In this document: positions 15,473 through 23,641 of the stretch, in pieces
How the letters are laid out: the number at the start of each line of letters is the position of its first letter
How positions within the stretch are numbered: position 1 is the first letter of the stretch
Program-made: the position numbers and the translations under genes
Notes under the pieces: model-generated
Told to the model about the DNA's origin: nothing
What the model saw: only the letters and a program-made list of their open reading frames with translations
The model's database searches: none
Assembly: GCF_001017175.1 (NCBI RefSeq)
Contig: NZ_LCYG01000008.1
Coordinates: 1 to 34,310, forward strand
Length of the DNA: 34,310 nt
Direction: 5' to 3'
Source: Microvirga vignae
GTDB lineage: Bacteria > Pseudomonadota > Alphaproteobacteria > Rhizobiales > Beijerinckiaceae

Positions 15473-15505
15473 GAAGGGACGGTGACGGGTGGTCACTGTC
15501 CCTTC
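15473..15505 (+). terminator. strong hairpin after the Ldh gene
   Basis: GAAGGGAC-G-GTGAC (15473-15486) pairs with GTCAC-T-GTCCCTTC (15492-15505): 14 pairs including one G-T, with a five-base loop. It is ten bases after the Ldh stop codon, between convergent genes. There is no long T-run after it, so its efficiency is uncertain. Confidence 0.6.
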
Positions 15506-15521
15506 GTATTGAACTTGTCGT

Positions 15522-15580
15522 TAGAGCATCGCATCGTTCGAGGCGGAAAACCGGATCCACTTTTCCGCACGATGCGCTAG
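15522..15580. repeat. intergenic palindromic repeat, copy D
   Basis: Begins TAGAGCATCGCATCG and ends CGATGCGCTAG, with inner arms GCGGAAAACCGG…CACTTTTCCGC. It is the inverted counterpart of the repeat at 5683-5734 and lies between the convergent Ldh and CaiB-type genes. Confidence 0.85.
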
Positions 15581-15590
15581 AACTTCAGGA

Positions 15591-16841
15591 TCAGACCACG
15601 CCCTCACGGCGAAGGTCTTCGAATTCCTGTTCCGACAGGCCCAGCCTCTCGCAGAAGACCTCCCTGTTCTGGGCTCCGAGCGGACTGCTCGGCTCCAGAG
15701 GCATGGGCGGCACTCCCTCGTACCGGATCGGGCTGTTCTGCACGACGATGCGGCCGTATTGCGGATGGTTGATCCATTGCAGGCTGCGGCGCGCATGCAT
15801 GTGCGGATCGTTGACGACCTCGCCCAGGTCCCGCACCGGCGCATGAGGAACCCGATGGGCGAGAAGCCGTTCGACCAGCTCGGCCTTCGTGTATTGCTGT
15901 GTCCACGCGCTGACGAGTGCATCGATCTCGTCGATATGCGCCACCCGCGTCTTGAGATCCCGGAAACGGGAATCGTCCTTCAGGTCCTCGCGACCCATCG
16001 CATTCAGCAGCGCATGAAAGTGACGGTTGTTGTTGCAGATGATGGCGACGTGTCCGTCGCTGGCCGGATAGACATTGTAAGGCGCCTCCGCCAGCCCCCC
16101 GTGCCGGTTGCCGGTGCGCACCGGCACCTTGCCGCCGCTGCCGTGGTAGAGCGCAAGATTGGAGCTCAGTGACGCATAGACGGCCTCCTGCATGGAAACC
16201 TCGACGAGACGCCCCTTCCCGGTCTTCTCCCGCTCGTAGAGCGCCGTGGCAATGCCGGCATAGAGATGGATGCCGGCGAAGAAGTCGCAGAGCGCAGGAC
16301 CGGACTTCACCGGAGGACTGTCAGGAAAGCCGGTGATGCTCATGATGCCGGACATGGCCTGCACGGTGATGTCCATGGCCGGATAATCACGATAAGGTCC
16401 CGAGCGCCCGTAACCGGTGCTGGAGGCATAGATCAGGCGCGGATTCTCGGCCTGCAGCACCTCGGGCCCGATGCCGAGACGCTCCGTCACTCCGGGAGCG
16501 AAATTCTCCACGAGCACATCCGCCGAGCGGACCATCTGAAGGAAAAGCTCGCGTCCGCGCTCCGACTTCAGATTGAGCGTCACCGACTTCTTGTTGCCGT
16601 TCAGCATGGCGAACGGCAAAGCGGCGCCACCGAGGCCGGCACGCACCCGAAGGTGCTCGCCGCCATGCGGCTCGATCTTGATGACCTCGGCTCCGGCCAT
16701 CGCCATGAGAAAGGTGGCGTAGGGTCCATTGTAAATGTGGGACAGGTCGAGGACCACCAGACCGGAGAAGGGATAACCCTGACCGCGCGGTGCCGCCGAC
16801 GCCTGCGTCACGTCTCCGGCGCTGCTGTGTTCAATGCTCAT
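15591..16841 (-). CDS. CaiB/BaiF family CoA transferase
   Basis: A 416-residue class III CoA transferase, which moves CoA from one acyl-CoA to a free carboxylate (formyl-CoA transferase and crotonobetainyl-CoA transferase are examples). Signatures: LVVLDLSHIYNGPYATFLM (28-46), GAEVIKIEPHGGE (50-62), NGNKKSVTLNLK (81-92), ENFAPGV (112-118), and PAMDITVQAMSG with the expected catalytic Asp157. The protein is full length. The ATG at 16841 overlaps the stop of the acyl-CoA dehydrogenase gene (TGATG), so the two are translationally coupled. It is the last gene of the six-gene minus-strand operon and probably activates the imported acid or passes CoA from an end product to a new substrate molecule. 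Confidence 0.93.
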   Translation of the reverse strand: MSIEHSSAGDVTQASAAPRGQGYPFSGLVVLDLSHIYNGPYATFLMAMAGAEVIKIEPHGGEHLRVRAGLGGAALPFAMLNGNKKSVTLNLKSERGRELFLQMVRSADVLVENFAPGVTERLGIGPEVLQAENPRLIYASSTGYGRSGPYRDYPAMDITVQAMSGIMSITGFPDSPPVKSGPALCDFFAGIHLYAGIATALYEREKTGKGRLVEVSMQEAVYASLSSNLALYHGSGGKVPVRTGNRHGGLAEAPYNVYPASDGHVAIICNNNRHFHALLNAMGREDLKDDSRFRDLKTRVAHIDEIDALVSAWTQQYTKAELVERLLAHRVPHAPVRDLGEVVNDPHMHARRSLQWINHPQYGRIVVQNSPIRYEGVPPMPLEPSSPLGAQNREVFCERLGLSEQEFEDLRREGVV

Positions 16842-18007
16842 CAGAACGTCCCCATTCCAAGAAAGCCATCGACCTCGTCGAAATCAGCCATGATCTTCTT
16901 GCCGACGAGATCCTTGAGCGTTTCCGTCGTGCCGCCGCCGAGGGTGCCATAACGAGCCCCGCGATAGAGTCTCGACACCGCGTACTCGTCCGTGAAGCCA
17001 TATCCGCCATGGACCTGGATCGCCTCGCTGGTCACGCGAATGGACATCTCGTTGCAGTACATCTTGGCGACGGCAGCCTGGTGCGGATCCGGGAATGGAT
17101 TCGCGCTGGCACAGGCCCGGTAGAGGATGCTGCGTCCGACCTCGATGTCGCGGTACATCTCCGCGAGCTTCCAGCGCATTCCCTGGAAATCGCCGATCCG
17201 CCGACCGAAGGCCGTGCGCTCCCGGACATAGCGCACCGATTCCTCGAACGCGCCCTCGGCGAGTCCGAGCGAGATGCTGGGATTGAGGCAGCGCTGCGTG
17301 TTGAAGGCGGAGAGAAGCCTGCGGAAGCCGTCCTCCCGGATCACCACGTTTTCGAGAGGGATTTCGCAATCGTTGAACTGCACTTCCGCCAGATTCTCGC
17401 CGCCCATCGTGTGATAACGGGCCGTGATCTCGAGGCCCGGCGTACCCTTCTCGACGAGAACGCAGCCGATGCCCTCACGCCCCGGCTGATTGTCGATGCG
17501 GCTGAAGATCACGAAGGCGCTCGCCTCATCCACACGGCTGATGAGCGTCTTCACGCCCTTCACGATGGCCCGGTCGCCCTTGATGGTGGTGTTGGTGCGA
17601 TAGTTGGCGACGTCCGTGCCCGCGTGCGGCTCGGTCATGCAGATCGCCAGGATCGCGTCGCCGCTGCACACGGCCGGCAGGATGCGCCGCTTGAAGGCTT
17701 CGGGCGCATAGGTCGCAATGATCCGGGTCTGAGATCCCACTTCGCCCAGAACCGCCATGGCGGTGACGTAGCATCCCTTGGCGATCTCCTCGAGCACCAG
17801 CGCCGTGTCGAAGACGTTCATGCCCGAGCCGCCGTATTCCTCGGGCACCGCCATACCGAGGACTCCGAGTTCCGCGAGCCGGCGGATATTCTCCCAGGGG
17901 AAGCTGCCGTCCATGTAGCGCTGGGCTCGCCCCTTGAACTCGCCCTGCGTGACCTCACGAATAGTGCCGACGATGCTGCGCTGCTCGCTGGTGAGCTCGA
18001 AATTCAT
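16841..18007 (-). CDS. acyl-CoA dehydrogenase family protein with atypical catalytic positions
   Basis: A 388-residue protein with the acyl-CoA dehydrogenase fold: N-terminal helical domain, ICMTEPHAGTD (122-132) and middle beta domain contacting FAD, and C-terminal helical domain with RTAFGRRIGDFQ (264-275) and QVHGGYGFTDEY (331-342). The usual catalytic glutamate of medium-chain enzymes (in YEGT) is replaced: the segment reads GGGTTE (357-362) with glycine at that place. The alternative glutamate of long-chain and isovaleryl enzymes appears to be Gln238 (FNTQR). The protein may use another base or act as a reductase or a non-redox homologue. The ATG at 18007 was chosen over an upstream one because the family begins MxFxLTxEQ; AAGGGG lies upstream. 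It overlaps the CaiB gene. Confidence 0.9.
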   Translation of the reverse strand: MNFELTSEQRSIVGTIREVTQGEFKGRAQRYMDGSFPWENIRRLAELGVLGMAVPEEYGGSGMNVFDTALVLEEIAKGCYVTAMAVLGEVGSQTRIIATYAPEAFKRRILPAVCSGDAILAICMTEPHAGTDVANYRTNTTIKGDRAIVKGVKTLISRVDEASAFVIFSRIDNQPGREGIGCVLVEKGTPGLEITARYHTMGGENLAEVQFNDCEIPLENVVIREDGFRRLLSAFNTQRCLNPSISLGLAEGAFEESVRYVRERTAFGRRIGDFQGMRWKLAEMYRDIEVGRSILYRACASANPFPDPHQAAVAKMYCNEMSIRVTSEAIQVHGGYGFTDEYAVSRLYRGARYGTLGGGTTETLKDLVGKKIMADFDEVDGFLGMGTF

Positions 18008-18036
18008 GACGACATGGTCCCCTTTTTGTTGAATGT

Positions 18037-18819
18037 TCAGGTGACCGGGCACAGGCCGCCATCAACGTTGATTGCGGTTCCGGTCACGTATGATGCGGCA
18101 TCCGATGCGAGGAAGCAGGCCACATTGGCGAACTCCTCGGGCTCCCCGAACCGTCCGAGCGGCACCGGGCGCGCATGCGGCTCAAGATACTTTTCGAACG
18201 GCATGTCGGGTGCGTCGCGCCTGTGCCGACGCTCCCATTGGCCGCTCTTGATGACGCCGACGCAGAGAGCGTTGACGAGGATGTTCCAGGGTGCGAGCTC
18301 CTGGGACATGACCTTCGTCAGGGTGATTCCAGCGGCCCGGCTCAGGGTGGTCGGAGCGCTGGCAGCCTTTGGAGCTTTCCCGTTGGCGCTCACCACGTTG
18401 ATGATCCGTCCCCAGCGCCGCTCCTTCATGCCTGGCACGACCTTCTGGGCGAGGTCGACGGCGGCGAAGAGCTTCAGGTCCATGTCGGCGATCATGCTGG
18501 CGCGGGTGAGTTCCTCGAAAGGAGAGCGGTTCGAGCTGCCGGCGTTGTTGACGAGGATGTCGACCGCGCCGAACTCGGCGGCGATTGCGGCGAAAACCTC
18601 GTCCACACGGCCGCTGTCAGTCACGTCGCAGGCATGCCCCACGACTCGGCCGACGGCGTCCCGACGAATGTCCCGCACGGTCTCGTCCAGCACGTTCTCG
18701 CGCCGGGCCAGCACGACCACATTCGCGCCGGACCTTGCGAAGCGGGCCGCAATCGCCTTGCCGAGTCCTTCGCTGCCCCCGGTGACGATTGCGGTTCTGC
18801 CAGTCAGATCGATCAGCAT
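18037..18819 (-). CDS. SDR family protein lacking the usual YxxxK pair
   Basis: A 260-residue short-chain dehydrogenase/reductase by fold. The cofactor loop TGGSEGLG is at 13-20, the acidic CDVTD at 64-68, LVNNAGSS at 89-96, and the C-terminal GTAINVDGG is intact. Ser144 of the catalytic triad is present (NVVSANG). At the expected spacing of 13 residues the tyrosine is replaced by Thr157, and the lysine four residues later by Arg161 (TTLSR in place of YxxxK). The protein thus belongs to an atypical SDR branch or is catalytically altered; it is otherwise well preserved. The gene lies 29 bases upstream of the acyl-CoA dehydrogenase start and six bases downstream of the TPP-enzyme stop, in the same operon. 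Substrate unknown. Confidence 0.9.
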   Translation of the reverse strand: MLIDLTGRTAIVTGGSEGLGKAIAARFARSGANVVVLARRENVLDETVRDIRRDAVGRVVGHACDVTDSGRVDEVFAAIAAEFGAVDILVNNAGSSNRSPFEELTRASMIADMDLKLFAAVDLAQKVVPGMKERRWGRIINVVSANGKAPKAASAPTTLSRAAGITLTKVMSQELAPWNILVNALCVGVIKSGQWERRHRRDAPDMPFEKYLEPHARPVPLGRFGEPEEFANVACFLASDAASYVTGTAINVDGGLCPVT

Positions 18820-18825
18820 CGTCGA

Positions 18826-20436
18826 TCAGAGCTCACGCAGGGCGTTGAACTGGTCGACATAGCCGGAGCCGTCGATCCGGACGCCGATCACCGTTGTCCG
18901 GCCGGTTTTCAAGGCGGCACCGAGCGCGTCCTGCAATCCGTTCTCCGTATCGACCGTGACGCCGTCCGCTCCGAAGCCCTGGGCGAGCTTCTCCCAATCG
19001 CAGCCGCCGATCCCAACGCCATGCAGCGGAAGTCCCTTGATTTCCTGCTTCACACGGATCAACCCGATCTGCTGGTCGTCGAGCACGACGATGATAATGG
19101 GCAGGTTTTCGCGCACCGCGGTCTGGAGCTCGGCGACTGCCATCAGGAAGCCGCCGTCACCGGTGAAGGCCACGACCGGCCGGTTGGGATGAGCAAGGCG
19201 CGCGGCCAGTGCGCCGGGAACCGCATATCCCATCGAGCCGAGACCGTTCGAGGTCAGGAACTCGCGCGGCCCGTAGGACTGCCATTTCTGCACGACCAGG
19301 AGGCGGCTTGCGCCGGCGTCGCAGGTCGCGATGGTCTCTCGCGGCAGGATGGCGCGCGCAACCTCCATCGCCCGCTGCGGCGAGAGGCCCTTGCTCGGGG
19401 TGTTGAGAGCATCGATGACGTCCTGGCGGAAGACCGATGCGGCTCTCTCGCCCCAGTTGCTTCCGCCCGAGCACAGATCGGTTATCTTGCGCAGGAGGAT
19501 CTTCAGATCACCGATCGCCTCGATCTCGGCCGGGACGAGCGCGTCAAGGGACGGAGTGCTGGAAAGAGCCACGAGAGGCGTCGTGTAGGGCCATGCCTTC
19601 GGCTGCAACTCCACGCCGTCCAGACCGACGGTGATGATCAGGTCCGCTTCGCTCACGAGCTTGCGCTCGATCAGCCCGCCGATGATGCAGCCGGCGCGCA
19701 GGGGATGATCCTCCGGAATGGCCCCCTTGCACTTGGACGTGACGAGAACCGGCGCACCGAGCTGCTCGGCGAGGGCGACGAGTTCGCTGGACGCTCTGTC
19801 CCACAGCACCCCGAGACCCGCGAGGATGATCGGCTTGCGGGCGTTCCGCACCCGATCGATGATCGGCTTCAAGGCAGCCGCGTCCGGCTCCGGATACAGA
19901 AGGTTCGGCATCAGCGGCGGCTCGGCCAGCAGCGGCGCGGCCTCCTTGGTCGTCTCGCTTTGAGGAATGTCGAACTGAACCGGCCCGGGCGCGGGCGCCG
20001 TCGCCGTCCGCATCGCGCGGCGGAGCTGCTGGCGGATGGTCCGCGCGTCGACCGTCGTGCCCCATTTGACGAGGGGCGCGTAGACCGCAAGCTGATCGAT
20101 GCGCTGCCGCAGACCGACCTCGTGAGCCGGCTGCGAGTAGCGGTCCGTGAGAAGGATGAGAGGAGCGCGGTCGAGGAACGCGTGCGCCGCACCGTTCACC
20201 ATGTTCGCCGCGCCGGGGCCGCGTGTCGAGAGACAGACGCCCGGAGAACCCGTGATCTCGCCCCAGGTCGCGGCGAGCATCGCGCCGGCCGTTTCCTGCT
20301 TCATCAGGATGAAGCGCATGTCGCGCTGGCGCGCAGCCTCCATCAGCTCGACGGACTCGCCGCCCGGATGTCCCACGAGAAACGGCGTACCGGCTTCCTT
20401 GAAAGCATCGGCCATCACTTCAACGGTCGTCGACAT
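18826..20436 (-). CDS. thiamine pyrophosphate-binding enzyme (acetolactate synthase / 2-oxoacid decarboxylase-like)
   Basis: A 536-residue TPP-dependent enzyme. The PYR-domain activating glutamate is in LMKQETAGAM (Glu48). RGPGAANMVNG (72-82) contacts the cofactor, a middle domain spans about 185-320, and the PP-domain motif GDGGFLM starts at 426. The second half of the TPP/Mg motif, normally NN, reads VLDDQQIG (Asp453-Asp454). Members of this group decarboxylate or carboligate 2-oxo acids, or cleave 2-hydroxyacyl-CoAs. The sequence resembles generic thiamine pyrophosphate-binding proteins rather than oxalyl-CoA decarboxylase. The start has a textbook AGGAGG site. It lies 84 bases after the aldehyde dehydrogenase stop and six before the SDR stop-side partner, so decarboxylation of a 2-oxo acid to an aldehyde, oxidised by the upstream-encoded enzyme, is a plausible pairing. 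Confidence 0.9.
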   Translation of the reverse strand: MSTTVEVMADAFKEAGTPFLVGHPGGESVELMEAARQRDMRFILMKQETAGAMLAATWGEITGSPGVCLSTRGPGAANMVNGAAHAFLDRAPLILLTDRYSQPAHEVGLRQRIDQLAVYAPLVKWGTTVDARTIRQQLRRAMRTATAPAPGPVQFDIPQSETTKEAAPLLAEPPLMPNLLYPEPDAAALKPIIDRVRNARKPIILAGLGVLWDRASSELVALAEQLGAPVLVTSKCKGAIPEDHPLRAGCIIGGLIERKLVSEADLIITVGLDGVELQPKAWPYTTPLVALSSTPSLDALVPAEIEAIGDLKILLRKITDLCSGGSNWGERAASVFRQDVIDALNTPSKGLSPQRAMEVARAILPRETIATCDAGASRLLVVQKWQSYGPREFLTSNGLGSMGYAVPGALAARLAHPNRPVVAFTGDGGFLMAVAELQTAVRENLPIIIVVLDDQQIGLIRVKQEIKGLPLHGVGIGGCDWEKLAQGFGADGVTVDTENGLQDALGAALKTGRTTVIGVRIDGSGYVDQFNALREL

Positions 20437-20520
20437 TCAAATTTCCTCCTGAAATTGTGCGCCCCGCTTCCTCAAGCGGACAGACGTGCAAGGCTTGTTG
20501 TGATCGGCATCCCGGCTGCA

Positions 20521-21960
20521 TCAGCCCACGTGCCAATAGAGACCCTTCGGCTCCATGTAGGTTCGCACCCCTTTGAGCCCCTTCTCGCGACCGAGGCCGC
20601 TCTGCTTGAGGCCGCCGAAGGGCGTCGAGATCGATGTTTCCTTGTAGGTGTTGATCCAGACCGTTCCGGCCTGGATCGCCCGCGCCACGCGCCAGGCTTT
20701 CGCGAAATCGCTCGTCCAGAGGCCGGCCGCGAGACCGAATTCCGTGTCGTTGGCCTGCTTGATCAGATCGCTCTCGTTCTCGAACGGCAGGACGACGGCG
20801 ACGGGACCGAAGATTTCCTGCTGGCAGACTCGCGACTGGTTCGTGACGCCGCTGATGACAGTCGCCGGATAATAGGCGCCGTTCTTGAATGCCTCCCCGG
20901 CCGGCAGATCGCCGCCCACAAGGATTTGGCCGCCCTCCTCGCGGGCAAGTTCGACAGCCCGGGCGACGTGGTCACGATGGTTGAAGCTCACCATCGGCCC
21001 CATCCGCGTCCCAGGTACATCAGGCGCCCCCAGCGTGTAGTCTCGCGCCGCGGCCTGGAAGGCTTCCATGAAAGGTTCGAAGATCGAAGCTTCGACGAAA
21101 ACACGGGACCCGGCGATGCAGGACTGGCCTCCACCCGAGAAGATCCCGTCGGCCACGCTCTTCGGAGCCTTCTTGAGATCCGCATCCGCAAAGACGATGT
21201 GAGGCGACTTGCCGCCCAGTTCGAGCACGACCGGCTTGAGGCGCTGCCCGGCCACTGCCGCGATGGCGCGTCCAGCCGCCGTTCCTCCGGTGAAACTCAC
21301 CATGTCCACACCAGCGTGCTCGACCAGAGCCCGCCCGACATCGGCTGCACCGGTCACGACGTTCACGACACCCGCCGGGAATCCCGCTTCGATGGCGAGC
21401 CGCGCATATTCTAGAGCGATGCATGGAGTCACCTCCGACGGCTTGAGCACGACGGTGTTTCCGGCAGCAAGGATTGGTGCCAGCTTCTGCGCCTCGAGCG
21501 TAAGCGGCGAGTTCCAGGGCGTGATCGCAGCGACCACACCGACCGGCTCGTATACGGTCATCGTGACACTGGGACCACGCTGGGTCGTGAGCTCGCTTTC
21601 GAAGGTCTCGCAGGCGGCGCCGTAGTAACGGAAAGTGGCGGCGGCGCTCTTCGCTTGAGACAGGCATTCCGTGAAAGTCTTGCCGTTGTCCTCCATCTGC
21701 ACACGCGCAAGATGCTCGGCGCTCGCAGCGACAAGATCCGCCATGCGGTAAAGAAGACCTGCACGCTCATGGTGCTTCAGCCCGGCCCAGGCCGGGTCGC
21801 TCAAAGCCGCACGCGCCGCCTTCACGGCATCATCGACATCCGCAGGTCCGGCACCGGCGATCCTGGCGACCTCGGTTCCGTTGCTGGGGTTCACCGAGAC
21901 GAACGGCGTCCCCTGCCCGTCCCGCCATTGGTTGCCGATCATGAAGGGATGCAGACCCAT
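20521..21960 (-). CDS. NAD(P)-dependent aldehyde dehydrogenase
   Basis: A 479-residue member of the aldehyde dehydrogenase superfamily, oxidising an aldehyde to its acid. All key residues are present: TPWNSPL (Asn150), cofactor-binding Lys173 in LKPSE, FTGGTAAG (223-230), general base Glu247 in LELGGKSP, and nucleophile Cys281 in GGGQSCIAGSR. QEIFGPV and the C-terminal FGGLKQSG block are also present. The ATG at 21960 follows AGAGGAG at ideal spacing; a much longer upstream frame overlaps the dehydrogenase gene and was rejected. The start is 46 bases downstream of the D-2-hydroxyacid dehydrogenase stop. General likeness is to betaine/vanillin/hydroxymuconic-type aldehyde dehydrogenases; the substrate is not fixed. 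Confidence 0.94.
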   Translation of the reverse strand: MGLHPFMIGNQWRDGQGTPFVSVNPSNGTEVARIAGAGPADVDDAVKAARAALSDPAWAGLKHHERAGLLYRMADLVAASAEHLARVQMEDNGKTFTECLSQAKSAAATFRYYGAACETFESELTTQRGPSVTMTVYEPVGVVAAITPWNSPLTLEAQKLAPILAAGNTVVLKPSEVTPCIALEYARLAIEAGFPAGVVNVVTGAADVGRALVEHAGVDMVSFTGGTAAGRAIAAVAGQRLKPVVLELGGKSPHIVFADADLKKAPKSVADGIFSGGGQSCIAGSRVFVEASIFEPFMEAFQAAARDYTLGAPDVPGTRMGPMVSFNHRDHVARAVELAREEGGQILVGGDLPAGEAFKNGAYYPATVISGVTNQSRVCQQEIFGPVAVVLPFENESDLIKQANDTEFGLAAGLWTSDFAKAWRVARAIQAGTVWINTYKETSISTPFGGLKQSGLGREKGLKGVRTYMEPKGLYWHVG

Positions 21961-22006
21961 ACCGTTTCTCCTCTTCAGCAACGTGGAGCTTTCCATCGTC
22001 ATGACG

Positions 22007-22993
22007 TCAGGCTGCCGACCGGCGCGGCGCCAGCACCAGGTCTTGTGCGGGAATGTCCTCTCCCGAGAGGAAGAGCTGGGTGTTGCGCACCGCCCGCTCC
22101 ACGACGGGCTTGAAATTATCGATCGTGCCGCCGGCGGTGTGAGGAGTGACGACGGTCTGATCCAGAAGGAGCAAAGGACTGCCCACCGGCGGCTCCTGCT
22201 CGAACGCATCGATACCGGCCGAGTAGATGTGCCCGCTGACGAGTGCATCGTGCAGGGCGGATTCGTCGATGAGGCCGCCGCGGGCGCAGTTGATCAGGAT
22301 CGAGCCGGGCTTCATTCTGGCGATGCGCGCCGCGTCGAAGATCTTGGCTGTCTCCTTCATGAGCGGGAGATGGAGGGACACAATGTCCGACTCCGCGGTC
22401 AACTCGTCGAGAGGCGCGTAGGTCACGCGCAGTTCGCGCTCGAGTTCGGGGCCGGCCCGCCGCGGATCGAAGTAGAGGACGTTCGCATCGAAGCCTGTGA
22501 GCAGCCTGGCGACAGCCTGGCCAATCGCGCCAAAGCCGACGATGCCGACAGTTTTGCCGTTGATCTGCCGGCTCACTCCGCGCGCCGCCTCCTTGTCCCA
22601 GCCGCCGGCGCGGGTCTGCCGATCAAGAAGCGGCAGACGCCGGCAAGCTGCGAGCATAAGGAGAAGCGTATGCTCCGCGACTGGGATCGAGTTCCCGGCC
22701 TGGAGGCGCGCCAAGCCAATTCCGCGTGCCGCACAATGATCGAGGTCAATCCGGTCGATGCCGGCTCCAAGCTTCTGAATGAACCGCAGGCGCGGCGCTG
22801 CATCGATGAGCGAGGCAGGCATCGGCGCCGCCATGACGAAGGCGACATCCGCATCGCGAAGTGCTTGCGCCTTCTCGTCGATGCTCTGTCCTTTGGCGAT
22901 GCTGAGCCGCCATTCGGCCGGAACGGCAGCCGCGATCGTGTCGATGCTCTTTGGATGGAACGGGTCGATGATGCCGATTGTCAGCGCCGCCAT
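22007..22993 (-). CDS. D-2-hydroxyacid dehydrogenase family protein
   Basis: A 328-residue NAD(P)-dependent dehydrogenase of the D-isomer 2-hydroxyacid family, interconverting a 2-hydroxy acid and a 2-oxo acid. The Rossmann motif GFGAIG is at 153-158, Asp176 (YFDPRR) favours NAD or a related cofactor choice, and the catalytic set is complete: Arg238 in NCARGG, Glu267 in FEQEPP, and His285 in TPHTAGG. The ATG at 22993 has an AAAGGCC ribosome site. It is the first gene of the six-gene operon; an operator-like sequence lies 60-95 bases upstream. In the island it would supply the 2-oxo acid used by the TPP enzyme, which is an inference from order alone. Confidence 0.93.
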   Translation of the reverse strand: MAALTIGIIDPFHPKSIDTIAAAVPAEWRLSIAKGQSIDEKAQALRDADVAFVMAAPMPASLIDAAPRLRFIQKLGAGIDRIDLDHCAARGIGLARLQAGNSIPVAEHTLLLMLAACRRLPLLDRQTRAGGWDKEAARGVSRQINGKTVGIVGFGAIGQAVARLLTGFDANVLYFDPRRAGPELERELRVTYAPLDELTAESDIVSLHLPLMKETAKIFDAARIARMKPGSILINCARGGLIDESALHDALVSGHIYSAGIDAFEQEPPVGSPLLLLDQTVVTPHTAGGTIDNFKPVVERAVRNTQLFLSGEDIPAQDLVLAPRRSAA

Positions 22994-23016
22994 GGTCAGG
23001 CCTTTGCATCAGGTTG

Positions 23017-23063
23017 ATGATTGGCCTGGAGCATTCAATCGATGGGGATCAACGTCCAATCAT
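23017..23063. promoter_or_regulatory. inverted repeat in the operon promoter region
   Basis: ATGATTGG (23017-23024) and its exact complement CCAATCAT (23056-23063) flank 31 bases upstream of the D-2-hydroxyacid dehydrogenase start. The right arm is part of the shared operator-like sequence at 23058-23088. It could be a second regulator contact or loop-forming site. Confidence 0.4.
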
Positions 23064-23088
23064 TAAGTCGCAACTGATCATTAATTCC
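23058..23088. promoter_or_regulatory. putative LysR operator, operon copy
   Basis: Two ATCATTAA half-sites 18 bases apart (23059-23066 and 23077-23084), the second within TGATCATTAATTC. The same arrangement occurs at 24364-24394 beside the LysR gene, with 21 of 31 bases identical. The site lies 65-95 bases before the six-gene operon. Confidence 0.55.
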
Positions 23089-23110
23089 ATTTATGAAGAA
23101 CGAGCGCCGT

Positions 23111-23641
23111 TCAGATGATCCCTGCGGCGCCCGCTCCTCCTGCGAGGGCGAGGAGCCACAGGGGATTGATCCGTGTCGTCAGCATGACGAGGGCGGTTGC
23201 GGCCGTAATGACATAGCTGAGAACATTCTGAGCGGAGGCGGCTGTGAGAAGCCATGCGCTGGCGATCATCAAGCCCGTCGTCAGGGGGATGAGCCCGCTA
23301 CGCAGCAATCTGAACCATTTCAGATGCTGCCACTGTGTCGACAGGCGCGTGGCCACATAGGCGATGACTGTCGCCGGACCGCAGATCGCGAGTGTGGCCA
23401 AAAGGGCGCCGGCGAGGCCGGCAACCTGCCAGCCGATCAGGGTAACGAAGATCACGTTCGGGCCCGGGGCCGCCTGGGCGAGCGCGTAAAGAGCGGTGAA
23501 CTGCTCGTTCGTCATCCACGGATGGTCGAGGACGACGAAGCGATGAAGCTCAGGGAGGATGGTATTCACCCCGCCTATCGCTAAAAGGGAAAGGAGCGAG
23601 AGGTGGAAGACGAAGGCCCATAGACTGTCATTGTCGCTCAT
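23111..23641 (-). CDS. chromate transporter family protein, second half
   Basis: A 176-residue CHR-family inner-membrane protein equivalent to one half of long ChrA, a chromate (or sulfate-like anion) transporter. It begins with FVFHLSLLSLLAIGGVNTILPEL (N-terminal conserved helix), then the family hallmark ALAQAAPGPNVIFVTLIGWQ, followed by four more hydrophobic segments. The ATG at 23641 overlaps the stop of the first half (ATGA), showing tight coupling. Short-chain CHR proteins are known to work as pairs. Beside a catabolic island the pair might move an organic or inorganic oxyanion other than chromate, but that is speculation. Confidence 0.9.
   Translation of the reverse strand: MSDNDSLWAFVFHLSLLSLLAIGGVNTILPELHRFVVLDHPWMTNEQFTALYALAQAAPGPNVIFVTLIGWQVAGLAGALLATLAICGPATVIAYVATRLSTQWQHLKWFRLLRSGLIPLTTGLMIASAWLLTAASAQNVLSYVITAATALVMLTTRINPLWLLALAGGAGAAGII

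Noticed and set aside
3841..15580. CRISPR array considered for the palindromic repeats
   Set aside because: The copies are dispersed, without regular spacers or cas genes; they are intergenic hairpin repeats.
16790..18862. A 690-codon plus-strand open frame
   Set aside because: Mirror frame of the acyl-CoA dehydrogenase and SDR genes, with no protein-like motifs.
18826..20436. Oxalyl-CoA decarboxylase paired with the CaiB-type gene as formyl-CoA transferase (oxalate pathway)
   Set aside because: The TPP enzyme lacks the sequence features I associate with oxalyl-CoA decarboxylase, and the other genes of the operon do not fit oxalate breakdown.
18175..21414. A 1079-codon open frame on the plus strand
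   Set aside because: It is antisense to the SDR, TPP-enzyme and aldehyde dehydrogenase genes, which have full family motifs; long antisense frames are expected in GC-rich genes. It shows no domain or ribosome site.
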